Assembly (NCBI GenBank): GCA_900315265.1
Contig: OMYN01000018.1
Span: 1 to 39,160, forward strand
Length of the DNA stretch: 39,160 bases
Source: an uncultured Eubacteriales bacterium
Lineage (GTDB): Bacteria; Bacillota; Clostridia; Lachnospirales; Bianqueaceae
Direction of reading: 5' to 3'
Positions within the stretch are counted from its first letter, which is position 1. The number at the start of each line of letters is the position of its first letter. Below are positions 32,441 through 39,160 of this stretch, piece after piece. The translations under genes and the position numbers were made by a program. The notes under the pieces are model-generated. The model did no database searches, was not told the origin of the DNA, and saw only the letters and a program-made list of their open reading frames with translations.

Positions 32441-33307
32441 ATGAAAGTGGTACTGGCAGGTGCGTTCGGAAATTTAGGCGCGGAAATCCTTAAGGTCCTG
32501 TGTGCGGACGGTCACCAGGTGGTAGCGGCCGATCTAAAGGAACGGCCGATCGAGGGAACGGAGGGAAAGTACACGTTCCAGTCGATCGATGCGACGGATC
32601 CGAAGACGCTCAAGGGGTTGTGCGACGGAGCGGATGTGGCCATTACGACCATGGGACTTACGACGGCTTCAAAGAAGTTTACGTCATATGATATCGATTA
32701 TCACGGCAACGGCAATCTTCTTTCAGAGGCTAAAAAGGCCGGCGTCAAGAAATTCAATTACATTTCCGTCATTTCCTGCGAAAAACCAGGAGCGGAAAAG
32801 GTTCCTATGCTGCATGCAAAGTATCTGTTTGAGCAGGATCTTCAGAAGAGCGGCCTTTCGTACGTGATCTACCGCCCGACCGGCTATTTTTATGATATAG
32901 CCAAGGTTTTCCGCCCCTATGTAGAAAGGGGTGAAATGCAGCTTTTAAAGAACTACGGCGATGTGAAAGCCAATGTCGTTGACTGCCCGGATTTTGCCCG
33001 CTTTATTGTCGACCATATGGAGGATTCAGATCAGGTATATTCCATCGGCGGCAAAGAGACCTACACGTACGTAGAGATGGCAAAGATGTGCATGAACGCG
33101 GCAGACAAGCCTTGTATCATCAAATGGTCCCCCTACTGGATGTTCGGCCTGCTTGCCAACATGCCCTTTATCAAGAAGGCAGGAAAACACGACATCATTC
33201 TGTTTTCTCAATGGACGCTGAGTCATGATCTTGTCGGGGACACGATCGTCGGAGACCATTCGTTCAAAGACTACATTCAGAATTATTTTAAAGATTTGAG
33301 AAAGTAA
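32441..33307 (+). CDS. NAD(P)-binding SDR/NmrA-like protein
   Basis: The 288-residue protein begins with the Rossmann motif LAGAFGNLGAEILKVL, then VVAADLKERP, and contains FNYISVISCEK and VIYRPTGYFYD, as in atypical short-chain dehydrogenases of the NmrA/UDP-glucose-epimerase-like group. The canonical YxxxK is not clear, so it may be a reductase of the isoflavone-reductase kind or a redox sensor. GGAGGAAACG before ATG 32441 corrects the longer frame from 32384. It lies 53 bases after tetR and 14 before the DUF1295 gene. Confidence 0.75.
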   Translation: MKVVLAGAFGNLGAEILKVLCADGHQVVAADLKERPIEGTEGKYTFQSIDATDPKTLKGLCDGADVAITTMGLTTASKKFTSYDIDYHGNGNLLSEAKKAGVKKFNYISVISCEKPGAEKVPMLHAKYLFEQDLQKSGLSYVIYRPTGYFYDIAKVFRPYVERGEMQLLKNYGDVKANVVDCPDFARFIVDHMEDSDQVYSIGGKETYTYVEMAKMCMNAADKPCIIKWSPYWMFGLLANMPFIKKAGKHDIILFSQWTLSHDLVGDTIVGDHSFKDYIQNYFKDLRK

Positions 33308-33321
33308 ACAGGGAGAGGTAC

Positions 33322-34131
33322 ATGTCGAAAGCTAGTATATGGATCATCATTGCAGTCGGACTGGCAGGCTGCTGTATCGGATTTAAAGAATTTGTCTGGT
33401 TTATGGCGGTCGGATACGGCCTGGCGATCAGCGCCATTGCGGTCACTCTGTGCATCATGGGGATCGTGACCGGAGCGGCAGGGATCCCTTTTCTACTCAT
33501 GTGTGCCGTACTCTTCATATACGGACTGCGCCTGGGACTGTTCCTGCTGATCAGGGAAAAGAAGAGTGATTCATACCGGAAAACACTGGCTTCGACCGGC
33601 AGCGTTACAAAAATGTCTCTGCCCATCAGCATTTCCATGTGGATCATGTGCAGTGTCCTGTATATGATGATGACGTCTCCGCTCTATTTCCGGATCGAGA
33701 ATCTTTCAGGGGGACTTGCAGGAAGCGGGAACGTCTGCATGTGGATCGGGGCAGTGATCAGCGCTTTGGGTGTTATTACGGAAGCGGTCTCGGATGCCCA
33801 AAAATCCGCCCAGAAGAAAGAAAATCCGCAGATGGTAGCGACAAAGGGACTGTTCAGTCTGTGCCGCTGTCCCAATTATTTCGGGGAGATCACTGTCTGG
33901 ACAGGTGTGCTGATTTCCGGCCTGCCGATTCTGAGAGGCTTCTGGCAGTGGTTCCTGGCCATCATCGGCTATATCTGCATCGTTGCGATCATGTTCAGCG
34001 GGGCTAAACGGCTGGAACTGAGGCAGACCAAACGCTGCTGGAAGATGAAGGAATATGTCGACTATGCGAACCATACACCGCTGATCATTCCATTTCTGCC
34101 CATTTACCATATGATCGACTGGAGGCAGTAA
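33322..34131 (+). CDS. DUF1295 (steroid 5-alpha-reductase-like) membrane protein
   Basis: The 269-residue protein has about six or seven membrane helices and the DUF1295 hallmark CRCPNYFGEITVWTGVLISG (close to the usual SRHPNYFGE), followed by a C-terminal LPIYHMIDW end. The family is related to 3-oxo-5-alpha-steroid 4-dehydrogenase and isoprenylcysteine methyltransferase. Members use NADPH or SAM on lipophilic substrates, and most bacterial ones are uncharacterised. Here the neighbours are an NAD(P)-binding protein and a flavin-reductase-like protein, so reduction of a hydrophobic compound is a reasonable guess. The HPNY block reads CPNY here, replacing a residue that is usually His. Confidence 0.78.
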   Translation: MSKASIWIIIAVGLAGCCIGFKEFVWFMAVGYGLAISAIAVTLCIMGIVTGAAGIPFLLMCAVLFIYGLRLGLFLLIREKKSDSYRKTLASTGSVTKMSLPISISMWIMCSVLYMMMTSPLYFRIENLSGGLAGSGNVCMWIGAVISALGVITEAVSDAQKSAQKKENPQMVATKGLFSLCRCPNYFGEITVWTGVLISGLPILRGFWQWFLAIIGYICIVAIMFSGAKRLELRQTKRCWKMKEYVDYANHTPLIIPFLPIYHMIDWRQ

Positions 34132-34152
34132 GGAATGGGAGGCAGTGTCCGC

Positions 34153-34365
34153 ATGACTTCTCTGATCATTAATCCCTTTTACCGGGACGCGCCGACCCTT
34201 TCCTGCAATCGCATGCAGATGAAGGGGAAGGACAGTTTAAGGATCGAAATGTTTGATACGGATTTCGTGAAGGCTGGATATGACGTCCGCCAGATCGTCC
34301 ATTCGAAGAGAAAGGCTGAAAAGAAGGAGAAAAAATGTCGAATTTTAAGGATCTTCGGATCGTAG
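34153..34365 (+). CDS. Possible small basic protein
   Basis: The frame from ATG 34153 (GGAGG at 34139-34143) encodes 70 residues with a Lys/Arg-rich end (HSKRKAEKKEKK) and runs 31 bases into the next gene, whose own binding site it covers. It fills a 200-base gap between two well-spaced genes. No family was recognised. It could equally be the decayed remains of a gene or an untranslated spacer. Confidence 0.3.
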   Translation: MTSLIINPFYRDAPTLSCNRMQMKGKDSLRIEMFDTDFVKAGYDVRQIVHSKRKAEKKEKKCRILRIFGS

Positions 34366-35267
34366 ATAATTTTTACCAGACGTCGCTGTTTTTTCCTATG
34401 CCGGTTGTACTGATCAGTACGATCGCGGATGACGGATCGACGACCTGCGGCCCCTATTCTCTGGTGTCCCCGTTCTACGTTGCAGGCAAATCCTACTATG
34501 CTATGATGCTGGAAGCGCGCAATACGAGCAATACGGCACAGAATCTGATCAAACGCAAGAAATGCGTCATCAATTTTCTGCCGGATGACAGAAAATATTT
34601 CAAAGAAGAAGTCCGCCTCGGATGGCCAGGGGATACGCCGGCCGAGAAGATGAAGGATTTCAACCTGACTCTGCAGGACGGTCTGCGTAAAAAGGAAGAC
34701 CCGGACGGGGCCTATCCGCAGGTGATCGCAGAGGCTGTGCAGGCCCTTGAGTGTACCTGGGACGACAGCCTGGAAAACGCTCAGGATACGCAGCCCATTG
34801 CGGAAGGAATGGATCACTATGTCCTGGACCATTATCAGGATTTCAACGGGATCACGACTCCGTACGGAGCGCATTTTGTACTAAAAATCGATAAGATCCT
34901 TATGAAAGAAAAGTATTATAATGCTATCGTAAACGGAGTAAAAGCATCGGATTTCCCGCATCTTCCGGTGGACTACGGCTACCGTGATTCGAAGAATTTC
35001 TGGTATCATAAACACAGAAGGCTGATTCCGGAATTGCTGCCTGTCCGTTCGACAACGGTCAGCTCGGTACGGTACGCAGCCAACCGGCTTCAGACAGATG
35101 TGCAGTTTACGGATGAAGCCCTGGCTATGCTGGTCAATGTACCGCGGGTATTCCTTCCGACAGCGCTCAAAGGCTGCGTAAAGTGGGCGGAGGAAAACCA
35201 TGTGAAGGTAATCGATGTCCCGCAGATGAAGATCATCAACGATAAACGGGCAAAGGAAAAGAAATAA
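34335..35267 (+). CDS. Flavin reductase-like (FMN-binding split barrel) protein
   Basis: The 310-residue protein has the flavin-reductase-like domain at its start: FYQTSLFFPMPVVLISTIAD, CGPYSLVSPFYVAG, and SNTAQNLIKRKKCVINFLPD, as in the FMN-binding split-barrel family. The region after about 200 is a family-specific C-terminal extension ending in a basic tail. It probably moves electrons from NAD(P)H through FMN to another protein or small molecule. GAAGGAG supports the start. It is in the TetR operon with two other likely reductases, and the next gene starts one base after its stop. Confidence 0.75.
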   Translation: MSNFKDLRIVDNFYQTSLFFPMPVVLISTIADDGSTTCGPYSLVSPFYVAGKSYYAMMLEARNTSNTAQNLIKRKKCVINFLPDDRKYFKEEVRLGWPGDTPAEKMKDFNLTLQDGLRKKEDPDGAYPQVIAEAVQALECTWDDSLENAQDTQPIAEGMDHYVLDHYQDFNGITTPYGAHFVLKIDKILMKEKYYNAIVNGVKASDFPHLPVDYGYRDSKNFWYHKHRRLIPELLPVRSTTVSSVRYAANRLQTDVQFTDEALAMLVNVPRVFLPTALKGCVKWAEENHVKVIDVPQMKIINDKRAKEKK

Positions 35268-35268
35268 G

Positions 35269-35904
35269 ATGGAAATGCTGATCGCTTACCTTGACCTTGT
35301 ACCCACCGCGATCTTTATCTGGGCAACGATCATCCTGCTGCGCGACATGTATCACATGATGGGCCGTACCGCTGTGTCTTTGTTCGCGGCGGGCAACGCT
35401 ATGGTCATTGTCGCGGGAATCTATAAATGCTTGTGGAAGATCCTGATGTATGTGAAGATCTGCGATTTTGCTGCATTAAACACCAGTTTCTTCCCCATGC
35501 AGTCTACCGGATTCCTTCTGGCCGGGATCGGGATCCTGCTGATGTTCAGAAAGGGAAAAAACGGTGTGAAGCTGATTGCCGCGGCGGTTCCCGTTTACAC
35601 ATCCAGCCTGATCTTTGTCATTTTTCAGGTCATGGGATTGATCGTGATGCGGCTGGGTATCGTTGTTCTGGCAAAGAAAATGGGGAGGATCGCGTCGGTC
35701 GTGGCCTTACTGATGTCGTTGGCTGCCATGATGGTGATGGGATATCTGTCGGCGAAAGATTTCAGTGAACCGATCTACAACCTGTACGCGGAACTTGTCA
35801 ACACGCTGGGACAGACTTTGTATCTGGTGGCTGCCTGCGATATGCACCGCAGTGGGCTGGCAGATTTTCAACTGGAAGATAAAGAGCAGGAGCGTATTTC
35901 GTAA
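35269..35904 (+). CDS. Multi-pass membrane protein of unknown function
   Basis: This 211-residue protein has about six membrane helices, for example TAIFIWATIILLRDMYHMMG, FLLAGIGILLMF, LIFVIFQVMGLIVMRLGIVVL and VALLMSLAAMMVMGYLSA, and a charged C-terminal tail (LEDKEQERIS). I do not recognise the family. AAAGGAAAAG within the previous gene serves as its binding site, so it is translationally coupled to the flavin-reductase-like protein and may anchor it or transport its substrate. Confidence 0.6.
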   Translation: MEMLIAYLDLVPTAIFIWATIILLRDMYHMMGRTAVSLFAAGNAMVIVAGIYKCLWKILMYVKICDFAALNTSFFPMQSTGFLLAGIGILLMFRKGKNGVKLIAAAVPVYTSSLIFVIFQVMGLIVMRLGIVVLAKKMGRIASVVALLMSLAAMMVMGYLSAKDFSEPIYNLYAELVNTLGQTLYLVAACDMHRSGLADFQLEDKEQERIS

Positions 35905-35915
35905 AGAGGAGAACC

Positions 35916-36617
35916 ATGCTGGAAGAATTCAGGGAAATCGTACTGAAAAGAATCAGGGACAGCTTTAAAGGGGTAAAAGAACTTGACTGCGGACCGTATA
36001 CGCTGATGAAATACCCCAAGCTGATCCCTCTGATAAAGTTTCATACGGAACGATATGAGATCCCGGATTTCGGGCATCTTTTTATCATGAAGACGGATGC
36101 TATGGGGAAAATGCTTCTGATAACGGCATCTTTTATGCCGGATTCCGGAAAGGAAGTCCCCTATCTGCTGATCGATCTGATGGAAATGGGACAAAAGCGG
36201 ACGGTTTTTGTCGAATACTACAATTGCACAGGTAAAGAGCTGGATTCCGGACCCTTGGAACAAGTCGCTGCCGGATTTTCCGATATTCCGGATTATGCGG
36301 AAAAACCGGCCTGGTATGTTGACAGAAGGATGAAGGGATCCCTGATCAAAGCCGGAGAGCAAAGCCGGGAAGACAGGCTGCTGGCTATGATCCGGGATTC
36401 CCTGGAAGCTTATCTATCCATGATTTCTGCAGCTGGAAAGGATCCTGCCTGCCTTGAAGGTCTGGCGTCTTTCAGGGATGAAATGCTCAGCAAGGGGAAT
36501 CCGTCCAGCGGGACGCTGAACAGGGTCCTGGGCAAAGAAAAGGCTGAGGAATTTTTCCGCACGATGGTTATGCCGCTTGCAGACGGTTCGAAGTCCCAAC
36601 TTTGTTTGTACCAATGA
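35916..36617 (+). CDS. Soluble protein of unknown function in the TetR operon
   Basis: The 233-residue protein is soluble with mixed alpha/beta character. Notable stretches are YEIPDFGHLFIMKTDAMGK, VPYLLIDLMEMGQKRTVFVE followed by YYNCTG, and RDEMLSKGNPSSGTL. GAGGAG before the ATG and an 11-base gap to the previous gene make it the last member of the operon, and a strong terminator follows. No catalytic motif or family was recognised. Confidence 0.6.
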   Translation: MLEEFREIVLKRIRDSFKGVKELDCGPYTLMKYPKLIPLIKFHTERYEIPDFGHLFIMKTDAMGKMLLITASFMPDSGKEVPYLLIDLMEMGQKRTVFVEYYNCTGKELDSGPLEQVAAGFSDIPDYAEKPAWYVDRRMKGSLIKAGEQSREDRLLAMIRDSLEAYLSMISAAGKDPACLEGLASFRDEMLSKGNPSSGTLNRVLGKEKAEEFFRTMVMPLADGSKSQLCLYQ

Positions 36618-36673
36618 AAAATCCCTGCCGGGTCACAGGTTTTTACGAACCTGCAGATCCGGCAGGGATTTTT
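36617..36673. terminator. Long bidirectional terminator
   Basis: AAAAATCCCTGCCGG (36617-36631) pairs perfectly with CCGGCAGGGATTTTT (36659-36673). The loop carries its own small hairpin (CAGGTTTTTACGAACCTG). T-runs occur on both strands, and it lies between the convergent TetR operon and the radical SAM gene. Confidence 0.9.
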
Positions 36674-36734
36674 GCTTTGCCGTCATAGACGTTTTTTTTT
36701 TACAAAATCGGAAAGTCTTTGCCAGCCGCCTTGA

Positions 36735-38204
36735 TCAATTGACAGCTTTTTCATCCGGCTGTTCGAAAGCGGCCAGTTCCGGATGGTCACGGTGAAGTTT
36801 GGTATAGTTCTCGTAGGTTGCTTCTTTATGGGTTTCCTCAGACCAGATCTTTTCGGCCATCGGTTTCCACTTTGCCGCGTAATCATCGCACTTAGCGCAG
36901 AGTTCTTCTACCGACTCGGGAGCCTCTTCATTGGTCTGATGAGCACCGGTCTCTTTGACCATCTTCCGCAGAAGCTCCGGATTTTCAAGCATCGGACACG
37001 GACGCAGATGATTGCGGTTGAAGGGCTGGCCCTCGTGGTACATCATAAACAGGGGACTCTTGAGGATCTCCAGGACGCTCTGATCATGAATGTTGGCATT
37101 GGAGAAGTGGATGAATACGCAGGGCTCCGCGTCGCCGCTGGAATTGATATGGAAGTAGTTTCTTCCTCCGGCGATGCAGCCGCCTACATACTCGCCATCG
37201 TTCTGGAAGTCCATGGGATAGAACTGGATATCGCTCTTATCGCTGCGGATATAGCGGATCCGGTCGATCATGTACTTTCTCTGCTCAGGTGTCGGCATAA
37301 GGGCGGGAACCGCGTTCTTTCCGATCGGCATATAGTGGAAATAGAAACCGAACTTGGCGCCTTTTTCCTCCAGCAGATGGAAGAAATCATCGCTGGTTAC
37401 CGCTTCCACGTTCTGGCTGGTGTAGCATACCGAAGTTCCGAACAGGATCCCGTACTTTTTCAAAAGATCCATAGCACGCATAACTTCTGCATAATGACCG
37501 GTGCCGCGGCGGGCATCGTTGGTATCCGGCGTGCCTTCGATCGAAAGCAGGAAGGTCATGTTTCCCAGACGAACAAGCTCCTTGCAGAAATCTTCATCGA
37601 TCAGCGTCGAGTTGGAGAAAGCTGCGAAATAGCAGTCATGATGCTTTTCGATCAGACGGAGCAGATCCTTTTTGCGGACCATGGGCTCGCCGCCCGTCAT
37701 CAGATAAAGGTAAACGCCCAGTTTTTTACCTTCCGTTACGATTTTGTCCATGTCTTCGAAAGACAGGTTGTTTTTGTGGCCGTAGGTACCGGACCAGCAG
37801 CCGACGCAGTGCATGTTGCAAGCCGATGTCGGATCGAACAGGATCAGCCACGGAATGTTGCAGTTATATTTTTCACGGTTTTCACGGATCATCTTGGTGC
37901 CGCGAAGGAAGGCTTCGTAACCAAGGTTCAGAAGCGTCATCTTTGCGAAATTCGGATTGATCTCATCGATCGTCCGGTTGATGAACTTCATCCAGCGGTT
38001 GTCCGGATCGGAAACGTCCTTCTTAACTTTTTCAACTTTTTCCGGCGTAAAAGCCTTTCCGAAATACTTCTGGGCAAGTCCGACTATCTTTAAATAGGTT
38101 TTTGTCCTGTCATCGGAATTCTTAAGGTTTTTGATCAGACCGTCGATCATAACACCGACAGCCTGACGCTCTGCCGCATGCTTAACTTCTTCTATTGATG
38201 GCAT
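36735..38204 (-). CDS. Radical SAM protein
   Basis: The 489-residue enzyme has the radical SAM cluster motif CNMHCVGC (C-x3-C-x2-C) near 132 in LILFDPTSACNMHCVGCW, then the GGEP motif in LYLMTGGEPMVRKKDLL. Later Cys-containing segments (YVGGCIAGGRNYFHINSSG, AEPCVFIHFSN, RPCPML and CAKCDDYAAKW) suggest auxiliary Fe-S binding as in SPASM-like proteins. About 115 residues precede the radical domain. It is not HydE or HydG and not a standard ribonucleotide reductase activase. GGAGGG before ATG 38204 corrects the longer frame from 38246. It is a single gene; the substrate is unknown. Confidence 0.82.
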   Translation of the reverse strand: MPSIEEVKHAAERQAVGVMIDGLIKNLKNSDDRTKTYLKIVGLAQKYFGKAFTPEKVEKVKKDVSDPDNRWMKFINRTIDEINPNFAKMTLLNLGYEAFLRGTKMIRENREKYNCNIPWLILFDPTSACNMHCVGCWSGTYGHKNNLSFEDMDKIVTEGKKLGVYLYLMTGGEPMVRKKDLLRLIEKHHDCYFAAFSNSTLIDEDFCKELVRLGNMTFLLSIEGTPDTNDARRGTGHYAEVMRAMDLLKKYGILFGTSVCYTSQNVEAVTSDDFFHLLEEKGAKFGFYFHYMPIGKNAVPALMPTPEQRKYMIDRIRYIRSDKSDIQFYPMDFQNDGEYVGGCIAGGRNYFHINSSGDAEPCVFIHFSNANIHDQSVLEILKSPLFMMYHEGQPFNRNHLRPCPMLENPELLRKMVKETGAHQTNEEAPESVEELCAKCDDYAAKWKPMAEKIWSEETHKEATYENYTKLHRDHPELAAFEQPDEKAVN

Positions 38205-38328
38205 AGTATCCCTCCGAAAAAGATAATTCTGCATATACTTTAGCATTTTTACGTTTAACTGTCATTATACATATTCTGGATTTTGTCGTTTGAAATGGGC
38301 TTCTTAAGAATGGTTTTATAATTCGTCA

Positions 38329-38357
38329 TTGCTACGGATCAGGCGCGGATATATAAT
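38329..38357 (+). promoter_or_regulatory. Promoter of the methyltransferase gene
   Basis: TTGCTA (38329-38334) and TATAAT (38352-38357) are separated by 17 bases and lie 58 bases before the ATG at 38416. Confidence 0.65.
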
Positions 38358-38415
38358 TGCCAGAAAGATGAAATCAGTCATGGTCGGACAGATATAGAAG
38401 AAAGAGGAACATACC

Positions 38416-39099
38416 ATGCTGGAAAAAATGGATGAGTTCTTTAACAGAAGGGTGGACGGCTACGAAGACCATCAACTGGGTATTGGGCTTGCCCATATAT
38501 TCTATCCCTTTACAGCTGATCAGCTGCCCTCTGACCAAAACGCAGTTATTCTGGATCTGGGATGCGGGACGGGTCTGGAGCTTGATTATTATTTTAAAAA
38601 GAATCCGACAGCTAAAGTCGTCGGGATCGATCTAGCCGCAGATATGCTGGACCGCCTGAAACAAAAATTTCCTGATAAACAGCTGGAGCTGATCCAGGGG
38701 TCTTATTTTGACATTCCTTTTGATAATGACCATTATGACGCTGTCGTTTCCGTAGAATCGCTGCACCATTTTACGCAGGCTGAAAAAATCCCCCTGTACC
38801 GTAAAGTATTCGATGCTTTAAAACAAGGTGGGTATTTGATCCTGACGGATTATTTTTCGTCTTCGGATGAGGAAGAGCAGTTTTTCAGAAAAGAACTGCT
38901 GCGGCTGAAAAAAGAACAGGGGATAAGTGACAATGAGTTTTATCACTATGACACTCCTTTGACAGTAGAGCATGAAACGCAGGCTTTACAGGAAGCCGGT
39001 TTTTCGTCCGTTGAAGTCCTCGGGCATTGGGAAACGACCACTTCATTAAAGGCAAGCAAATTGTCAACGACCCACCCCCTAAAGGGAGTGGGCTTGTGA
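38416..39099 (+). CDS. Class I SAM methyltransferase, 3' end replaced by an insertion
   Basis: The 227-residue product has a full methyltransferase core: ILDLGCGTGLELDYYF near 47, VVGIDLAADMLDRL near 75, FDIPFDNDHYDAVVSVESLHH near 108 and GGYLILTDYF near 140. AGAGGAA before the ATG sets the start. The natural protein appears to end near WETTTSLKASK (about 39060). The last codons, LSTTHPLKGVGL, are read from the start of the element that follows at about 39061. The enzyme is therefore probably still functional with a swapped tail of about 12 residues. The substrate is unknown. Confidence 0.78.
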   Translation: MLEKMDEFFNRRVDGYEDHQLGIGLAHIFYPFTADQLPSDQNAVILDLGCGTGLELDYYFKKNPTAKVVGIDLAADMLDRLKQKFPDKQLELIQGSYFDIPFDNDHYDAVVSVESLHHFTQAEKIPLYRKVFDALKQGGYLILTDYFSSSDEEEQFFRKELLRLKKEQGISDNEFYHYDTPLTVEHETQALQEAGFSSVEVLGHWETTTSLKASKLSTTHPLKGVGL

Positions 39100-39160
39100 C
39101 TGCCCGGCAGTGATAGCGGCTTACGCCTCCTGCCTTTGACCCCGACGGGCATTTCTGTCC
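39063..39160 (+). ncRNA. 5' part of a HEARO/omega RNA of an IscB-type IS200/IS605 element
   Basis: From 39063 the DNA can fold into stacked hairpins. GTCA (39063) pairs with TGAC, enclosing CCCAC/GTGGG and CCC/GGG. TGCCCG pairs with CGGGCA, enclosing GGCAG/CTGCC, with a GCGGCTTACGCC inner stem. The order of these helices and the end CCCGACGGGCATTTCTGTCC resemble the conserved start of HEARO RNAs, the guide-carrying RNAs of the transposon-encoded nuclease IscB, as I remember them. The window ends inside the RNA; an iscB gene should follow on the plus strand. By the family's logic the guide would be the bases just upstream (about 39045-39062), taken from the methyltransferase gene. Confidence 0.68.

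Noticed and set aside
36783-38093. A 436-residue open frame on the plus strand opposite the radical SAM gene
   Set aside because: It is an antisense shadow of a gene with clear motifs and a ribosome binding site; no family motif is seen in it.
36735-38204. Hydrogenase maturase HydE or HydG
   Set aside because: Protein length, the N-terminal domain and the C-terminal Cys pattern do not match, and it is far from the hydrogenase genes.
1-39160. CRISPR arrays, rRNA or tRNA genes, integrase or prophage genes
   Set aside because: I looked for direct repeats with regular spacing, conserved rRNA or tRNA stretches and recombinase motifs and saw none, apart from the probable IscB element at the right edge.

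Overview
The window looks like chromosomal DNA of a strictly anaerobic, fermentative member of the Clostridia (Bacillota), probably a gut-type organism near Lachnospiraceae or related orders. The reasons are two [FeFe] hydrogenases, a rubrerythrin, an HdrABC/Flx electron-transfer cluster, AGGAGG ribosome binding sites, consensus sigma-A promoters and many short intrinsic terminators. No rRNA, tRNA or CRISPR array was seen. Gene names rest on reading motifs in the translated sequence; no database search was run.

Layout. Positions 1-5174 are an accessory and decaying region: a frameshifted metG 3' relic, a small ABM-type monooxygenase, a GNAT acetyltransferase, a DUF4143 ATPase, then an AT-rich graveyard with frameshifted abiEi, a fragment of abiEii and a truncated fic gene. 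Positions 5175-16504 hold one operon of eleven tightly packed genes, from a perfect TTGACA-N17-TATAAT promoter to a strong terminator: fumC, hdrB, hdrC, hdrA, mvhD/flxD, two 4Fe-4S proteins (flxC- and flxB-like), an FAD/NAD reductase (flxA-like), fumarate reductase Fe-S and flavoprotein subunits, and an LDH-fold dehydrogenase whose specificity residue is Arg, so probably a malate dehydrogenase. Together they encode the whole oxaloacetate-malate-fumarate-succinate branch beside an NADH-linked electron-bifurcating module, with no membrane anchor for the fumarate reductase. I infer that fumarate is the high-potential acceptor that pays for ferredoxin reduction.

Positions 16963-22981 carry hydrogen metabolism: a NuoF-C-terminal/GltD-like fusion flavoprotein overlapping a modular [FeFe] hydrogenase, then a separately promoted group-B-type [FeFe] hydrogenase and an ECF transporter S component. 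Reduced ferredoxin from the first operon could leave as H2 here (inference). Positions 23002-27522 (minus strand) contain rubrerythrin, a leucine-carboxyl-methyltransferase-like enzyme, an unusual metallo-beta-lactamase/transmembrane/methyltransferase fusion, a decayed membrane-protein gene, a 38-residue membrane peptide and an ATC-hydrolase-like protein behind a palindromic operator.

Positions 27688-31620 hold a six-hairpin glycosidase and a DUF1538 membrane protein coupled to a tandem P-II-like protein. Positions 31794-36673 form a TetR-controlled operon: TetR, NAD(P)-binding reductase, DUF1295 (steroid 5-alpha-reductase-like) membrane protein, flavin-reductase-like protein, and two unknown proteins. 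The end has a divergent radical SAM protein and a SAM methyltransferase. The last codons of the methyltransferase run into what looks like the 5' part of a HEARO/omega RNA, that is, the left end of an IscB-type IS200/IS605 element whose nuclease gene would lie beyond the window.
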